Shown here in pieces: positions 1 to 12,339 of a stretch of 64,000 bases of DNA (positions are counted from its first letter, which is position 1; each line of letters starts with the position of its first letter). Made by a program: the position numbers and the translations under genes. The notes beneath the pieces were generated by a model that was not told where the DNA came from, did no database searches, and was given only the letters and a program-made list of their open reading frames with translations. The stretch is from Pholiota molesta (lineage: Eukaryota; Basidiomycota; Agaricomycetes; Agaricales; Strophariaceae), in the NCBI GenBank assembly GCA_014925825.1, contig JACGCK010000141.1:52626-116625 (forward strand). Reading direction: 5' to 3'.

Positions 1-1014
1 TACGTCCATCTGGATTTATCCACACTGGCACAGCGGTTTGAGCAGAGGGGTCAAGAGTCCACTGAACAAAAGAGACGCACTGGTGAGCTATCTCTTTGAT
101 ATACAATGCGAAGAAAAAGACGCACAACGTTGCTTTCAACATAGCTAGAGCCATTGGTATCGAGATTGTTCTTGTTGAGAGTTGGGAGAGCGCCCGCACG
201 TGCTGGAGGGTGATGGTCAGTGTCTGATCCGTTCACAAGAGATTGGTTGGCCTGGAGGTCAACAAACTCACTGGCTGAGGCGCTGTTGACAAGGCATAGA
301 ACGCTATTGACACATAATTAATTAGCTCAAAAGGAATCATAATACATGCCTCAGTTTATTCACTTGGCCGATCCAGGACCAATATCTGTCGGAGAGCCAA
401 CATTACACTGACCAATGCCGAAGTATTTGTAAGGATAGGACGCCTACAACAGAGGAGAGATCAGCGGTTTGGCATGATGAGGTTGAACAGAGTGGCGCAC
501 ATCTGGGGAAGAATACACTAGTCGTTGCGCATCGCGTGTATCACGCGTAGCCAATGTCCCAGAGTAGGTAATAACCGCGCCCTCTTCAGTAGGGCTAATC
601 GTCCAGCCGGTGTTGTTTGAAAACGCCAGGCTTCCGACAGGTGCCCCAGTTGTGGCGTCCTGAGCGCTAAACCTTCTAGCGTTCTCGGTGCGGAATGCGG
701 ATGTCTGACGACGCTGAGCGGTGCCTTTAGATCAATGTTCAAGAAGACGTTGTACATGAGCAACAACGCGGACGATATAAATTTACGTGTCTAAATTACT
801 TACCTCTCCGCGTTGGCTTCCGGCTTGTAAGCCATCTAGCATGAGCCTCCGCTTCGGTTAGCTTGAGCTTTACGACGGGGCTGGTGTTCGCTGCCCTAGA
901 TTTGAAGCGCGCAACATTCTTTGGTGGTCTTAAGGACCTGTCGAATCCCTGTACTGTGGAGGCGAAGGTCGTCAAAAGGATGGCAAGTAGCGACAGACGG
1001 TAAAAAAAGCCCAT
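1..1014 (-). CDS. Secreted hypothetical protein, 3' end cut by window edge
   Basis: I do not recognise the family. The start at 1014 opens a hydrophobic signal peptide (MGFFYRLSLLAILLTTF, cleavage probably near VQG-F) followed by a basic, Ser/Arg-rich stretch. Four coding segments join in frame with GT-AG introns: exon 1 ends at the GTAAG near 803; exon 2 (about 745-500) reads through an SNNTGWTISPTEEGAV block; a 57-nt phase-0 intron ends before an ASYPYKYFGIGQC segment; a further exon carries ASASEFVDLQANQSLVNGSD; and a last 67-nt intron precedes a WTLDPSAQTAVPVWINPDG segment that runs off the window. The downstream part has several N-x-S/T sites, consistent with secretion. The splice pattern is my reading, and the protein's function is unknown. 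Confidence 0.55.
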
Positions 1015-4000
1015 GACGGGAAAGCAAGAGAGGTTGGGGTAAATTTAAAAGAAAGAGAGGCTTAATACGCGTGCTCTGCTGCTGAGTTTGTTCATATATA
1101 GTTGCCAGAGGTGCGTGGAGCGGAGAGAGGTATGATCTAAGGAAGCAGGGCTAGGATAGTAAACATAGCACTCCATCGAGCATTGTATGTGGTGTTATGA
1201 ATGATCGAAAATCACACTTCCTTGTCAAATAGTAGCGCTGAGTGTAAATGGACAATTCCGGTTATGGGAGCACAAGAACTACAGCGAGCATGGTTGGTAG
1301 AGGAGATTTGATGTCAAAGACAAGCATATCAAAGAAAGGAAACACTCCATTTAAAGTTAGTCCCGGTCTCAGATCTAGAAGGGTTCGCAAAAGTAGAGCC
1401 TAGTACATAGAGCAGTGGCGGAGAATGTCTGTTGCAGCTCTACAAGGCCATTCAAAGAGCATACACGATATACTGGTGCTTAACACAGCACAATGCTATT
1501 GGTCGGAATAATAGAATGAACCAGAATTCCTTGAGAGCGCCGCGGAAATCTTATCCAAGTTTGCCAGCGAAGTAAGTACCAAGCTGGTGAACTCTTCAAC
1601 AAAATTGCTCCGAATTCCAGCATAGATGTTTTTGCGAATCCCATGCCTTGTGAAGTTCAGACCCAAGCTTTCACAAAGAGTTAGAAAGCCAGCCGATAGT
1701 GTGTTCCTGAAATGCGAAGTCCTGGCGTTAGACGGTGATTCCTAGAGTACCATGAGCGCTTGGTCCAAGTGACGCGTCGCCGTCTTCGCGAGCGCGTGCC
1801 GCGTACGCTCAGCTACTGACGTAAGAGAATTCGATAAGATTAAATTCAGATGTGTGTTGAAATGGTGTGCCAAGACAACTCTGACTTGGTTCTTCCAGCG
1901 TTCAAACGTTCATATTGCTTTTTAAAAAACATCCATCCTATCCATTCAAGTTTGTCTTATACATATGAGGAAAATGACAGAATCGGCAAGATACGATTGC
2001 CATTACTCACTAAATTTATTGCAGCGCCTACCAATATTACAAACACTTAAAAAAAACAACGACAGACGTATATGCGTTCCCTACTTCCGAACGACTTGAT
2101 AGGTTTTGAGTTGCATCATGTTATGTAGTCAGATCGAAATATAACGTCTGAAACCCAAACTCCATCTTGAGTAAATCATATAGTCTTGGGGCCAATCTCA
2201 CCCATTTTATCACCGCGAATATTTCATGCTGATTGTCGACGCATTTCAGGAGAAGGAAAAAAAGAAGAAGAATTTCAAAACCCAGACAAAATCCAAAATT
2301 TCCGACCACTTGCCTGGCACTTGTCCTTATCTCAGCGCGGTTATAAGGGGCAAAGATTCGCGGGAGAAAAAGTTGTGCATATCAATCGAGTCGACCCTGA
2401 ATTAAACCGTGCCACAGATCCCAGCACTCGCGTTCTAAAGTCCTTTAAATTCCATTATTCGACAAGCCTGAGTACGCGCCACCTCCACGCTGGTGGGAAG
2501 GCGGGGACAACCCTACGTGGTAAGTATGTCAATGAATTACGAAGCTCAGATTTGCAAGTTCGGATGCACATCAGGAACTCCAAGCGAAACGCGGCGACAG
2601 ATTAGATTTGAACAATGCTATTCATTACGGATTGTCGTCGACGATGTCGGTCAGGCAAAGTCGTGCGCAGCATGAACAGGGCGCACTTTCGACGGTGAAC
2701 GAGTCGATCGATTATCACATGCATTTCGACCTCGCCATCGCCGTTGCTTTGCAGTCAGTGCGTGCCTTTCGAGGCTCAGGACCAACTCTGCGAGAATTAC
2801 ACATTCCAATCAAGAATCTACCACAGGTGGGCCTACCGTGACTCGACTTCGAAACGAACAGGGAGATTCAGTAGTTTCGGAGCGCAGTACTGGATATTGA
2901 ATACGCATAAGCACGAGCTTTTCACGATAAACGAGGCAAGTCCGAGGCGCCACTATAACGGATCAGAGGGAGATTCAGAGGCTGGCTGCAGAATAGTGAA
3001 ATCACCGAGAGAAGCTGATCACAGAAGACGTCTCCTGAAAGGAGTCAATCCGACCTGGAAGAGAACACGGAGAATAGCATCGTCTACAATTAATCATCGT
3101 CCGACATTCTCTGCTTCCACTCGCCATAGTTGGCCTGGTAATACTGTTTTCCAGATAGTCAGGAATTGAGAGATGGAAGCGGATAGTCGCGCGATGCAGC
3201 CTATGGAATTAGCACCCCAGAGCTGGCGGGCCCCCAGGCGATCGAGAATCGACGCCTCGATGGTGCAAAGACAGCAGACGCGTCGCAAATTCGCTATTTG
3301 CGTTCGACCCCGAAATGGAGATCGAGGTCGCTCGAGCCACCGAAGCAGCAGCAGCACCCGAAATAAAGCCTTTCCAGGTTCTAGGTTCGTATCCGTGCGC
3401 GCAAAGCCCAGGGAAACAAGAGTCGAACAGGATTCAGCGCTCAGCGCTCAGCAGTGTGTTCAAGTTCAAGCGATACATGTGCGTGCTCAGAGCTCCATAA
3501 CCGGCTATTGCGCGTCTAATGGCCCGACCGGCAACGCGGCTACTCTTCGGCGCGAGGGGATCGCTATACCGTCGATCGCGTCGGAATCTGCGTTCGGCGG
3601 CAGCGGGCGCACATATAGGCGCACACACATACAACGCAGATGCACTTTAACTCATAAAAGGCTGTTGGACGCTCCCGAGATGACATATCCTATCACATAC
3701 ATACCCCAGTAGTACTAGCTTTTCAAATTTCTTCAGCGCCTGCTTCTAGCCGGCTTCTCGCCTGGTGCGTGAGCGTTGAGCCACTGAAGCACTGCCATAT
3801 ACGGGAGGGCCCCACGCCCTAAACCGTTGATGCGCCTTGATGCGCTCGGGCGGCTTCGGGTGCACATATGTACATACGCGCGATCGCTGATCGAGAGCCT
3901 CGAGGCGGAGATCATGATCGTGACGGGATGGCCGTCGGGCGGACGTTGTGGCGGGTCGGCGGTGAGTATGCCGAGCGGCGAGCGCGGCGGGTGGCTGGAA

Positions 4001-5040
4001 AAGGATGGGGGAGGCGAGAAAGTCGGTGTCGGTGGCCATGGAAATCGTGTTTTTGCACTGAGCTACGAAGTTCCTGAGAGCAATCCATTTTGTGGACCAG
4101 AGCCATGCTTGCCGTACAGTTTCTGAGGCTGGACTGGGCTAGGTACTCAATCGCATGGATTCAGAGGGATGAATTCGATAATGAAAAAGAAGGCGTCCAC
4201 ACGCACAATTTTGGAATCCATTCATGCATATTTTATCTCAGAAGTAGTAGTATTGTCGTCATATCAAGCCATATCATGGATAACACACCACATCATTCGT
4301 ATCGCAGCGATAACCAGCCAGCTCTATTTGGCTGTCTTATCATCCGAATAAGACCTGTGAGAGCTAGTTTGTGCTATCTCTTTTCGCGCCCTGGGACTGT
4401 ACAGCAGCCGCTCTGACGCACAAGCACATCCGTTCATGGCCTACCGCCCGCGACATTTGATTAGAGACGTGGGCCTCGACAGGACGAGACGCGAGCTTCC
4501 GTCGTATGTTCTGCGGGCGGCGAGGTGAGGGCCCGAGAGCGGCACACGTGCGGACTTGGTAGAAATATTATGAACAAATTGAAGTATGATCTCACTCTGG
4601 TGTTGCCTTGTCCTCGCATGGCACTACATACCCAGCCCGGGAAGGCAATTAATGCGAATCATTACAACGCGGAGATGTGCTGAGGCCTGTTTTCTCGATG
4701 CGGTCGCCGCTTGGAGAGGGGTGTGGTTCGCTATGGAGCGAGCATGGGGTGCTCTGAGCAGTGGGATGTGGGGTAAGAGAGTGCTAGTGACAGAATGTGA
4801 GAAGACTCGGGGGAGGAGGAAGACTGTGATTATTTCGCCCGATGCAGATCTGGCAGCCAAATATAGCGAGATCGATCTAGCCGGCAAAAGTATATCGGAC
4901 CGGCTGAGATGCTAATTATGTATGGCTGCACCGTGCCATTGGCGTGGACCGCCCTGGGTTGCTCTTATTTCCTCAGCCTTTCTTCTTTCTCAACCACCAT
5001 CTCGCCATACATCGCCCCTCTCCGCCCATCCACTCCAAAC
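1015..5040. other. Gene-poor 4-kb stretch upstream of the 262-aa gene
   Basis: No convincing gene. Several open frames of 60-180 codons between 2186 and 4126 overlap in different frames, lack plausible introns or family motifs, and look like chance frames in GC-rich DNA. The last few hundred bases before 5041 become pyrimidine-rich (CTTTCTTCTTTCTC near 4978), as is usual just upstream of fungal start codons, so this part is probably the promoter and 5' leader of the next gene. Confidence 0.4.
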
Positions 5041-5908
5041 ATGAGCTTCTCCGTCGACGACCTCGTCTCATCCCTTTCTTCCAGCCACATCGGCCAGGAA
5101 GCCCTCGATCTCGCAGCGCTCCAGGTAAGCCATTCATTACCTCTATCACGCTCCAACGCGGGGGCGAAACACAAAGGGTGCTAACATACTTGTCATTCCC
5201 CAGGCGCAGCTTGCGGAGACGCTCTTCGGCGGCAGCGCTTCCAATTCGGCCCCGAGTGGTAGCAGCAGCAACAGCGCACGCCAAATGCACATCCAGATCC
5301 CCACCCGCGGGCGCGCGCAGCACACCCAGCCATGTAACACCCCGCTTGCCCGCACGCCGTCCTCTAGCTTCAATGGATGGAATATGTACAACGAGTCCCG
5401 GCGGGCCCCATCTGTCTCTTCCTCGCACTGCCTCGACGAGATGGAAGAGGACGAGCGGATGGTCGAGGAGCTTCTGCTCCCCTCATCTCCCCATTCCGGA
5501 TCTGGCTCCAATGCCACTTCTTCTAATTCTTTCGGACTCCCGACGAACTCGTCGTTTTATTCATCCTCTTTCCAATCGCCCCCACAGACGCCCGCTTCGG
5601 CCTACGCATCTCCCACGTTTACCGAGCCTCCGCCGCCGTCTCCCTCCACCTCCACCTCCCTCTTCACCTCCACCGACCCATTCTACATCGCACAGGTGCA
5701 GGCATCACAGACGTTCAGCAATAACGCTAATGTGAATTTTAGCAACGCTCAGCAGCAGCAACAGCAACAGCAGGCCGGATTCGCCCAAAACGGCCGCCTC
5801 TCCCAATCATCCCCCTTCGCGCTCGCACCGCAGTACCACCAGTTCTCGCATGGACAAAACTGGGGCGACGTCACATCGTTCAAGCCATGTGCCACTACCG
5901 CCTTCTGA
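5041..5908 (+). CDS. Low-complexity Ser/Gln-rich hypothetical protein, 262 aa
   Basis: Two exons. Exon 1 (5041-5124) encodes a 28-residue segment beginning MSFSVDDLVSSLSSSHIG and ending in ALQ. A 79-nt intron (GTAAGC at 5125, CTAAC branch site at 5181, CAG at 5201-5203) joins it in phase 0 to exon 2 (5204-5908). After the ordered N-terminus the protein is mostly Ser/Pro/Gly/Asn-rich, with a short acidic motif (DEMEEDERMVEELLLP) and a CAG-encoded poly-Gln run (5749-5773). There is no signal peptide, membrane segment or enzyme domain. The acidic and Gln-rich make-up would fit a regulatory or adaptor protein, but that is inference. It stands alone between about 4 kb and 6.4 kb of apparently non-coding DNA, an isolation seen for some fungal regulators. 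I do not recognise it beyond this. Confidence 0.75.
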
Positions 5909-8900
5909 TCCGCTTCCCGCTGAACTCCGTTCTGTTCTGGGCTTTCTTTCAGCGACACACATCTTCTTATGTATCCTTCCAGCGTTAGGCGTTTGGCGTT
6001 CCGGGCGCGCGTGCAAGTGCAAGAGCGAAACTCCTCCTTCATCCATTCTGCGTGATTATTTGTGGCGGCGGGGAAGAAACGGACGGGCGCGGCGATCGCC
6101 GACGACATGGATTGGCCTTGCCTGACTTGGCGTGGGGTAGAAGCGTGCCCGCAGCCGCGTGTAATGTGGACGTACAAATGCGCTGTGGACTGTACGTACA
6201 CGCGGATGCTTGCAAGTGTGGGGTCGAATTTCTTGCAGGGGTTTGTCAGGCGGAGTCGGTCCTCGGCCGGGGTCCGAGGGTCTGCGTTGTTCATCCAGTT
6301 CCGTTCCGCGCTGAAGCTGGGGCGCCCGATGCGGCTTGTGTGCTCTTAGCTCCTAGGTGCTTTTGTCAGGCGCAGCTGGCCTCGGGCTTGTGCATTTTTT
6401 GCGCGGCCCGGTTGATGGGAGATGACGCTGGCATTCTCGCTGCTCCTGCGCTTGTCTGTTCGCGGAGAGGAGAGGCGGAATTTTTGAGAACTTGACATTC
6501 GAAACGCGGGGTATTCCTGGACTTGCGATCATCCCATCCATCCATCCAGCGCTCTATCCATTCATTCATTCTTTCATCCATCCATCTATCTATCTATTCA
6601 CCCCCATCGATCTATACGATCCATTGATCAGCATCAGCGACACCAGAACTTGTTCTTTAAAAATTTGTTGTTCCACTTCCGGCTTTCCTTTGCATTCATT
6701 TGGACATTCATTGCCCCGCGGCATCATCAGCATCAGCATCATCTTCATCTTCATCATCATCATCCGTCATCTTTCAATCGACGCGATCACCCCCCATCAC
6801 ACAAACACACCAGTATCATGATCACTACCCCGTATCTGTATTTCATTCCACCTTCGACGTCCACCGTGAAACCCAACGATGTACCCTAATCGTACCGTGT
6901 AGCCCAAAGTACCGTCAGCATTCCGCACTGTGCACCGATCCTGGTTCCAAGGACGGACCAAAACCAATCCACCCCATCTTTGTCCCTTCCAGCTGTCATC
7001 GGCCAGTTGACGCGGGACCTCCATTCCAGGGTTTCCATTTCCATTTTTGAGTCCAGTGCACATGCGCCTGTATACGTAGGACATACGCCATACATACTTA
7101 ACGACGACGACTGTCAATTGCGCTGTTACCTGTACAGACTACATGGCATGACTGGGACAACCCAAGTTCCCACTGCCGTCCAACTCTATCTATATCTATT
7201 CTCGTCGCTCGCTCGCTCGCTCGCCTTCGGCGAAGGAACCCCGAACCGAGTTCCTGCGCGCGCGCGCACACACTTTCGCTATGGGGTGTGTGCTGTGGGT
7301 TGGGATTCGAGGCGAGCTCGCAGCTCAGCGAAGGCGGGGTGCGATGCGATGCGGTGTGAGGCAGTGCCGCCCGCTCTCCCCGCGATCCGTGGGGTGTGGA
7401 TATGATGGACTCGCACATCCGTGTGTTGTTGTACTTGGGTGCGCAGAATACATTAGGTTGTAGTACGGCGGAGAATCCCGAGATGAGGAGTAGACGTGGA
7501 CGTCTGGACAGTCATACGTCCACATCCACACACACGCAGATAGAACGCGCTGTCTCCATTTTTCTCCCGCGCTGCACAGACGGGCATCTCATGACTTGTC
7601 CACTGTCGAACCCACCGCGCCCCTGCCGCGCGTCGTCTCCCAACGCCATCTCCCACCGTGTTGAGCGTGTGCCCCGCCCGGCAAGTTGCGCGCGTCTTCG
7701 TCTTCTGCGTTCTGTCACTTTCTGCCGCGAACCGTCCGCGCACTCTCTATGGTCGGGCGTTTGCGCGCGTGCCTTCGTCGCAATAGAGTCCTATTTCGAG
7801 CGGGTGACGGGGCGTGGGAGGCACGCCGAGCGCGACGAAAATAGGGCTGGAATAGAGGTGGGCCGTGGGCGTGGGCGTGCGTGCGCGCTCCCCTTCCTTG
7901 GCTATAGCCGCCGAGACGGTGGACGATCGGGGGATCCGTGGAAGTGGAAGTGGAGGTGCGCTGTCTGTCGTCGGGGTTTGGATGGTTGCTCGGGGAGTGT
8001 GGATGATTGATCTTCGGACGGCGTGCGTGGGTGTGTGAGGGCTATGTCGGGATCTGGAGGTGGTGGGCGGGGCGGGGTCGGTGGAGGCGTTTAGCGCTCG
8101 TGGTGTGCGTGGGCGGTGGTGGCCGTGCCCCGCCTCGAGGCGTGGATTTGCTGGCATGTTGATGATCGGCCAAGCCTTTGATCGCAGTAAGCGCCCGTGC
8201 AGGCCTACCTTTCCATATCCTCATTTCCGCTGCAAATTCACCTCGTCATCGACATCACACGCCTTCACCATACCTATCTGGCCTTGCTAACACGCTCGCT
8301 CGTTCTTCGGCAACGATGATATCTGTTTCGTGCTCCAAGTTTCCTGCCCCTGCTGCTTCGGCTCTTTTCGGACCGGTGGTAACGCATCATGGACACTGTC
8401 ATTAACTGGACGACAAGCACTCTGCAATCGGGGGGATTTGGGCTCGTGCTCGCCTGCGATGTATTTCGTATTTCGACGACAGAGACAGGCCTGGACGTGG
8501 ACACGAGACCAGGGGGACCCGATCCGGGGTTGCTGGGAATTGGAAAGCAGGAACACATGGCCTCCACTGGAGTCGGCGACTGGACGCACCCTTTCCTAAA
8601 ACATTTATTTCCTTTCGCGATTTGAATTGGCCGCTCGGTGGGCTGTGGATGGGGTGTTGGCCATGGCGTTCGTGATGTTCTAGGTCCTTCCTCATCGATT
8701 CTGTTTATCCGTTACGGGTCCGAGTTTCAGCCGATTTTCTTTATGCTTGGTTCAAGCATGTCTGACATGGACGTTCATCATCTCTTTCAAGATTACCCGT
8801 CTTTGGACGCATGTGTGTACTCTTTTCTTTTTCCTTTCAATTCATTTGTTCTTTTAGTTAGAACAACTCCCATCTCCGCCTCTTGTGGACTTTGCCTGAA

Positions 8901-11900
8901 TCTTTTCTCTGTTCTTTGATCTTTCGATTTGTATTGACTCTTCGTCTTCCCTATCATCATCCCCGACTCCATGCATACATTGATTTATTCCATCATTTGT
9001 CTCTTCTCCTTTGCCTTGTCTGAACCTTCCGGACACTTGCATCTTCCCCCACTCCACTCACCCTGTACGACTTGTATCGTACTTGGTCTTTTTCTGTTCT
9101 GTTTCGTGTACTTCTCGATTATAGATAGACGAACACTTGTGCGATGTATTTCTGTACGTTCTGTACATTTATTCATGGAAAACTTCTCCAATTGAATTTA
9201 TCGAACGGTGAATTCTCTGTCAGTATCCTGAGTGCTTGAAACTATCGTTACCTCGATGGTCTGACTCCGCGGCCTTTCCGTTTGAATGGTAAGTAATATC
9301 AATTGCAGGGAAATTCGAAGAACAAATGCATACGTATCTATTGAGTACAATACTACCATTAAGGATCTAATTATGCGACACGTTCCACGCAAGTTTAGAA
9401 CCTGCGTCGAGAGACGAAATCTGCGCACACGTTCCATGCCTTTTCGGGACATTCTGTTTTAGCCCGTCTGTTAAATTGAAATCACATAGGCCTGCGTGGG
9501 TGAATTCTGCGGAAGATTGATGGGAAGGAGGGTTCGGAGAAGATGTGTACGATATAATATCGCGCGCTGTGCTCTGGAAGCCTATTCCTTGTGATATAGG
9601 TGTGAAAGAGGGTGAGGATTAAGTACTAAGTGATGGTCTGCTGATCGCGTTGATACTCGAGATAAACTCAGCTTGTGTGAAGAACTTCAGCACCAGATAA
9701 TTATACCTGCAAGCATGTGCAGGTTCGTCGACAGACGGGGAGATATTATTTCAAAAATGGTTTTACAGCCCCAGAATTTTTTATTTAGCGTTGTCAAATG
9801 CTGTAAAAGACAGCCATGATAAATTTTCCGGCTCGGGGAACTCACAAGAACTCACGACGCACAAGTCATCTGCCACATCCTTAAGGAAATCAAAAGCACA
9901 GGCTTGTGGGTGTCAATAGCCCGTGGAGTTCACACCATCCCGCAGGTACAACAGTATTTTCCAGATTCGCGATAAGCTGATGATGATGATGTAGTTCGTA
10001 CATACATAGGCCGTTATTAAACCTTATCTCCATTGTCTGGCCAAGAAGACTCGAATAGACTCGCGGGATCCCTGGAACATGACCGCTTATCTATCTATAT
10101 GACTTTGTCCTACGGTGACCCCGAGTCAAAATTCATTCCAGGCCGTCGTCACTCCAGACAACTCATCCAAATCCTGTTTCCACACGCCGCAGCACTCTAG
10201 ATCCAGGCAGCATCTGCAAGAGGCAATAGACGCGTTCTTTGCTATCAACGTGGGTACCTTGCGTACTTGGCGGAATGACGGGATATACAAATACGATGGC
10301 GTACGCAGTGAAGTAAAGGAGGTGATCAACTTGGTGCATTCTGCCTGCGGAAAGAAGTTTCTTCCGTGTATAGAACATACACTGTAGGGGATAGGTACTA
10401 AGAAGGACATAAAGATCTGCGCCGCCTGGGTAGAGCGGTATATGGAATGGGCCCTGGGAAAGCGAATATAGCTTGGAATAAGTAATGCGAAGCGGCCAGG
10501 TGCGATTTTCTGCCTTTGGCAAGAGAAGTAGAAGCAGGCAGACTTGGAAAGGGGCCGAGATCGACATGCGCGGGAGCATGTCGTAAATCTTAGGTTACCA
10601 GCAATTCCGAAGGCAAATTAGAAGAACGGCTTGGGTATGTAGAAAGCAAGTACCATCATGTATATTTAGCTGGAGTTATCTGAAGTGCAGCCATCGACTA
10701 GCATCGACTCCACAGAGATAAAGCAAGCACTTTGCGAACACATACTAAGTAAGATGTTGAGAATCGGAGCCGGCCAGTCGTGGCGGCATGCTGTGCCATG
10801 CTCATTAGCCAAGGCATCTGAAGCAATTAAGTTTGATGATAGATAACCCTACTGGTATAATTTCGCTCATGTCGGCTTTCAAATGCATGAAGTCCTACAT
10901 AGCTTATTTGAAACTAGGGACAGGTTGCTACTAATCGCCATTAAGCGCCGACCGTTACACGATTATTGCATTGCTGACTTGAAGGGATATTTTTATTAAT
11001 GAAACTTGGATGCAAGCGGGGCTATCAGTGTTTTTTTTTGTACGCGCGTCAGAAAGATTTACAGCAACAAAAGCCTTACTTACTCCGCCTGGTGCTTACC
11101 AGGCAAGTTGATAAGTAAATTTATAAATAGAATACCAGAATCCAGGTTGAGGACAACAATATACCTGTCAGAGCTAGAGCGGCTGGCTGGCAGTGTTTCC
11201 AGAGTCATCTCAGTGGGTGCGAATAGTATCGGAAAGCTTCGGAGTAATTTATTTGACTTGGAGCTCTTCAGGCTTCAGCTTCAGGCTAAAATGTGTTGTG
11301 TGTTGCAACTTGCAGAACGTAAACAATGTCATTTTATCCCATTTCACTTCTAACTTCCGAGAGATCTCTGGAGTGTTTCAGTGGATAGTCAGGAAATAAT
11401 GGCAACTGTTGCTGCTACTGTGTTGTTATCTTAGTTGAAGCCTTTCGTCAATTTTAGAGACAGCATACTTTCCATAACGGGAATGACGGCGCTAATTGAA
11501 AATCCTGGTATATAGGCGCCGCATATAATGCCGGCAGCAACAGTCGCCTAGATAGTTCCTTCTCAGTAAGATATGATTATTATTTTCAACTCATGCAATA
11601 TGGACCAAGTAAAAAAAATAGTTCGAAAGAATGCAAGCAACGAGATCAAAGCGGCTTTTTCGGATTGAGGATACAAGATCGAGTCCAAACTCCTCTTAGT
11701 CACCGATAATCACACCGTCGGAGAAGAACAATCAACGCAGTCGCAATTGGGGCCTTCTCTGTGTTTGTAGATTCTTGAAATTTGAATAAGCATCAGACTT
11801 GTAAGTGGTTGGCCACACTGTCTTATTTCAATTGGCAGAATCAAATGAAACCTCGCGTCCATCATAAGGTGAACTAAGATCAAACCCAAGAAAAGTTGAT

Positions 11901-12339
11901 TTTTAAAATGTATGCATTTCCCTTGTGTCATCGTAAGCTACGTAAATTAATGCTGATTGTAGTACACGTACAAATACACAGAGCAAAAAGTCGACACGGC
12001 GGCGATCGAGGAGGCGGAGGAGACAGAAGCGGGAGGTATGGAGGGACGTAGCTAGCAATCTAGAAAGACAACGAAGACAATAACACAGCTATGTGCATCG
12101 GTGGCGTACGTGGGCCATAAGTAGCGCGCGATGGGGGTAGGGTAAGGGTAGATGGGGTGGGTAAGGGACAAATAAAGAGGACGGAGATCCACCTGCCGGC
12201 GTATTAATTCCACTACAACGAAAAATATTCTATAATGCCTGAAGGTGACAGGCTACTTTATCGTTCTTCCATTATTCGGAATGGCAGAGTGCGATATAGT
12301 GGGGTATAGGTACCAATGCGATCCCAGGTTGCCAGCGCA
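5909..12339. other. Large 6.4-kb stretch without a supportable gene
   Basis: Both strands were read for splice-joined coding segments and none was found. The first part (5909 to about 9200) is rich in pyrimidine tracts and simple repeats: CATC/CTAT repeats (6531-6600), CATCAT/CATCTT repeats (6722-6770), CGCT repeats (7204-7222) and alternating GC/CA (7257-7272). It could be a long 3' UTR or non-coding transcript of the upstream gene. A short frame starting at 8758 (MSDMDVHHLFQDYPS) runs into a GTGTGT donor but I found no partner exon. The region 9250-12339 is closer to even base composition, with many stops in all frames. Confidence 0.4.
6531..6770. repeat. CATC/CTAT and CATCAT microsatellites
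   Basis: Two imperfect simple-repeat patches: CATC/CATT/CTAT tetranucleotides at about 6531-6600 and CATCAT/CATCTT trinucleotides at about 6722-6770. They lie in the non-coding stretch downstream of the 262-aa gene. Confidence 0.8.

Noticed and set aside
2186..4126. Several overlapping plus- and minus-strand frames of 60-180 codons
   Set aside because: They overlap in different frames, have no recognisable motif, no good splice pairs and irregular composition; probably chance in GC-rich DNA.
10115..10579. Opposed frames of 90 and 138 codons, the minus one with a Leu-rich start
   Set aside because: No homology cue, the two strands compete, and no intron partner; not enough to call a secreted protein.
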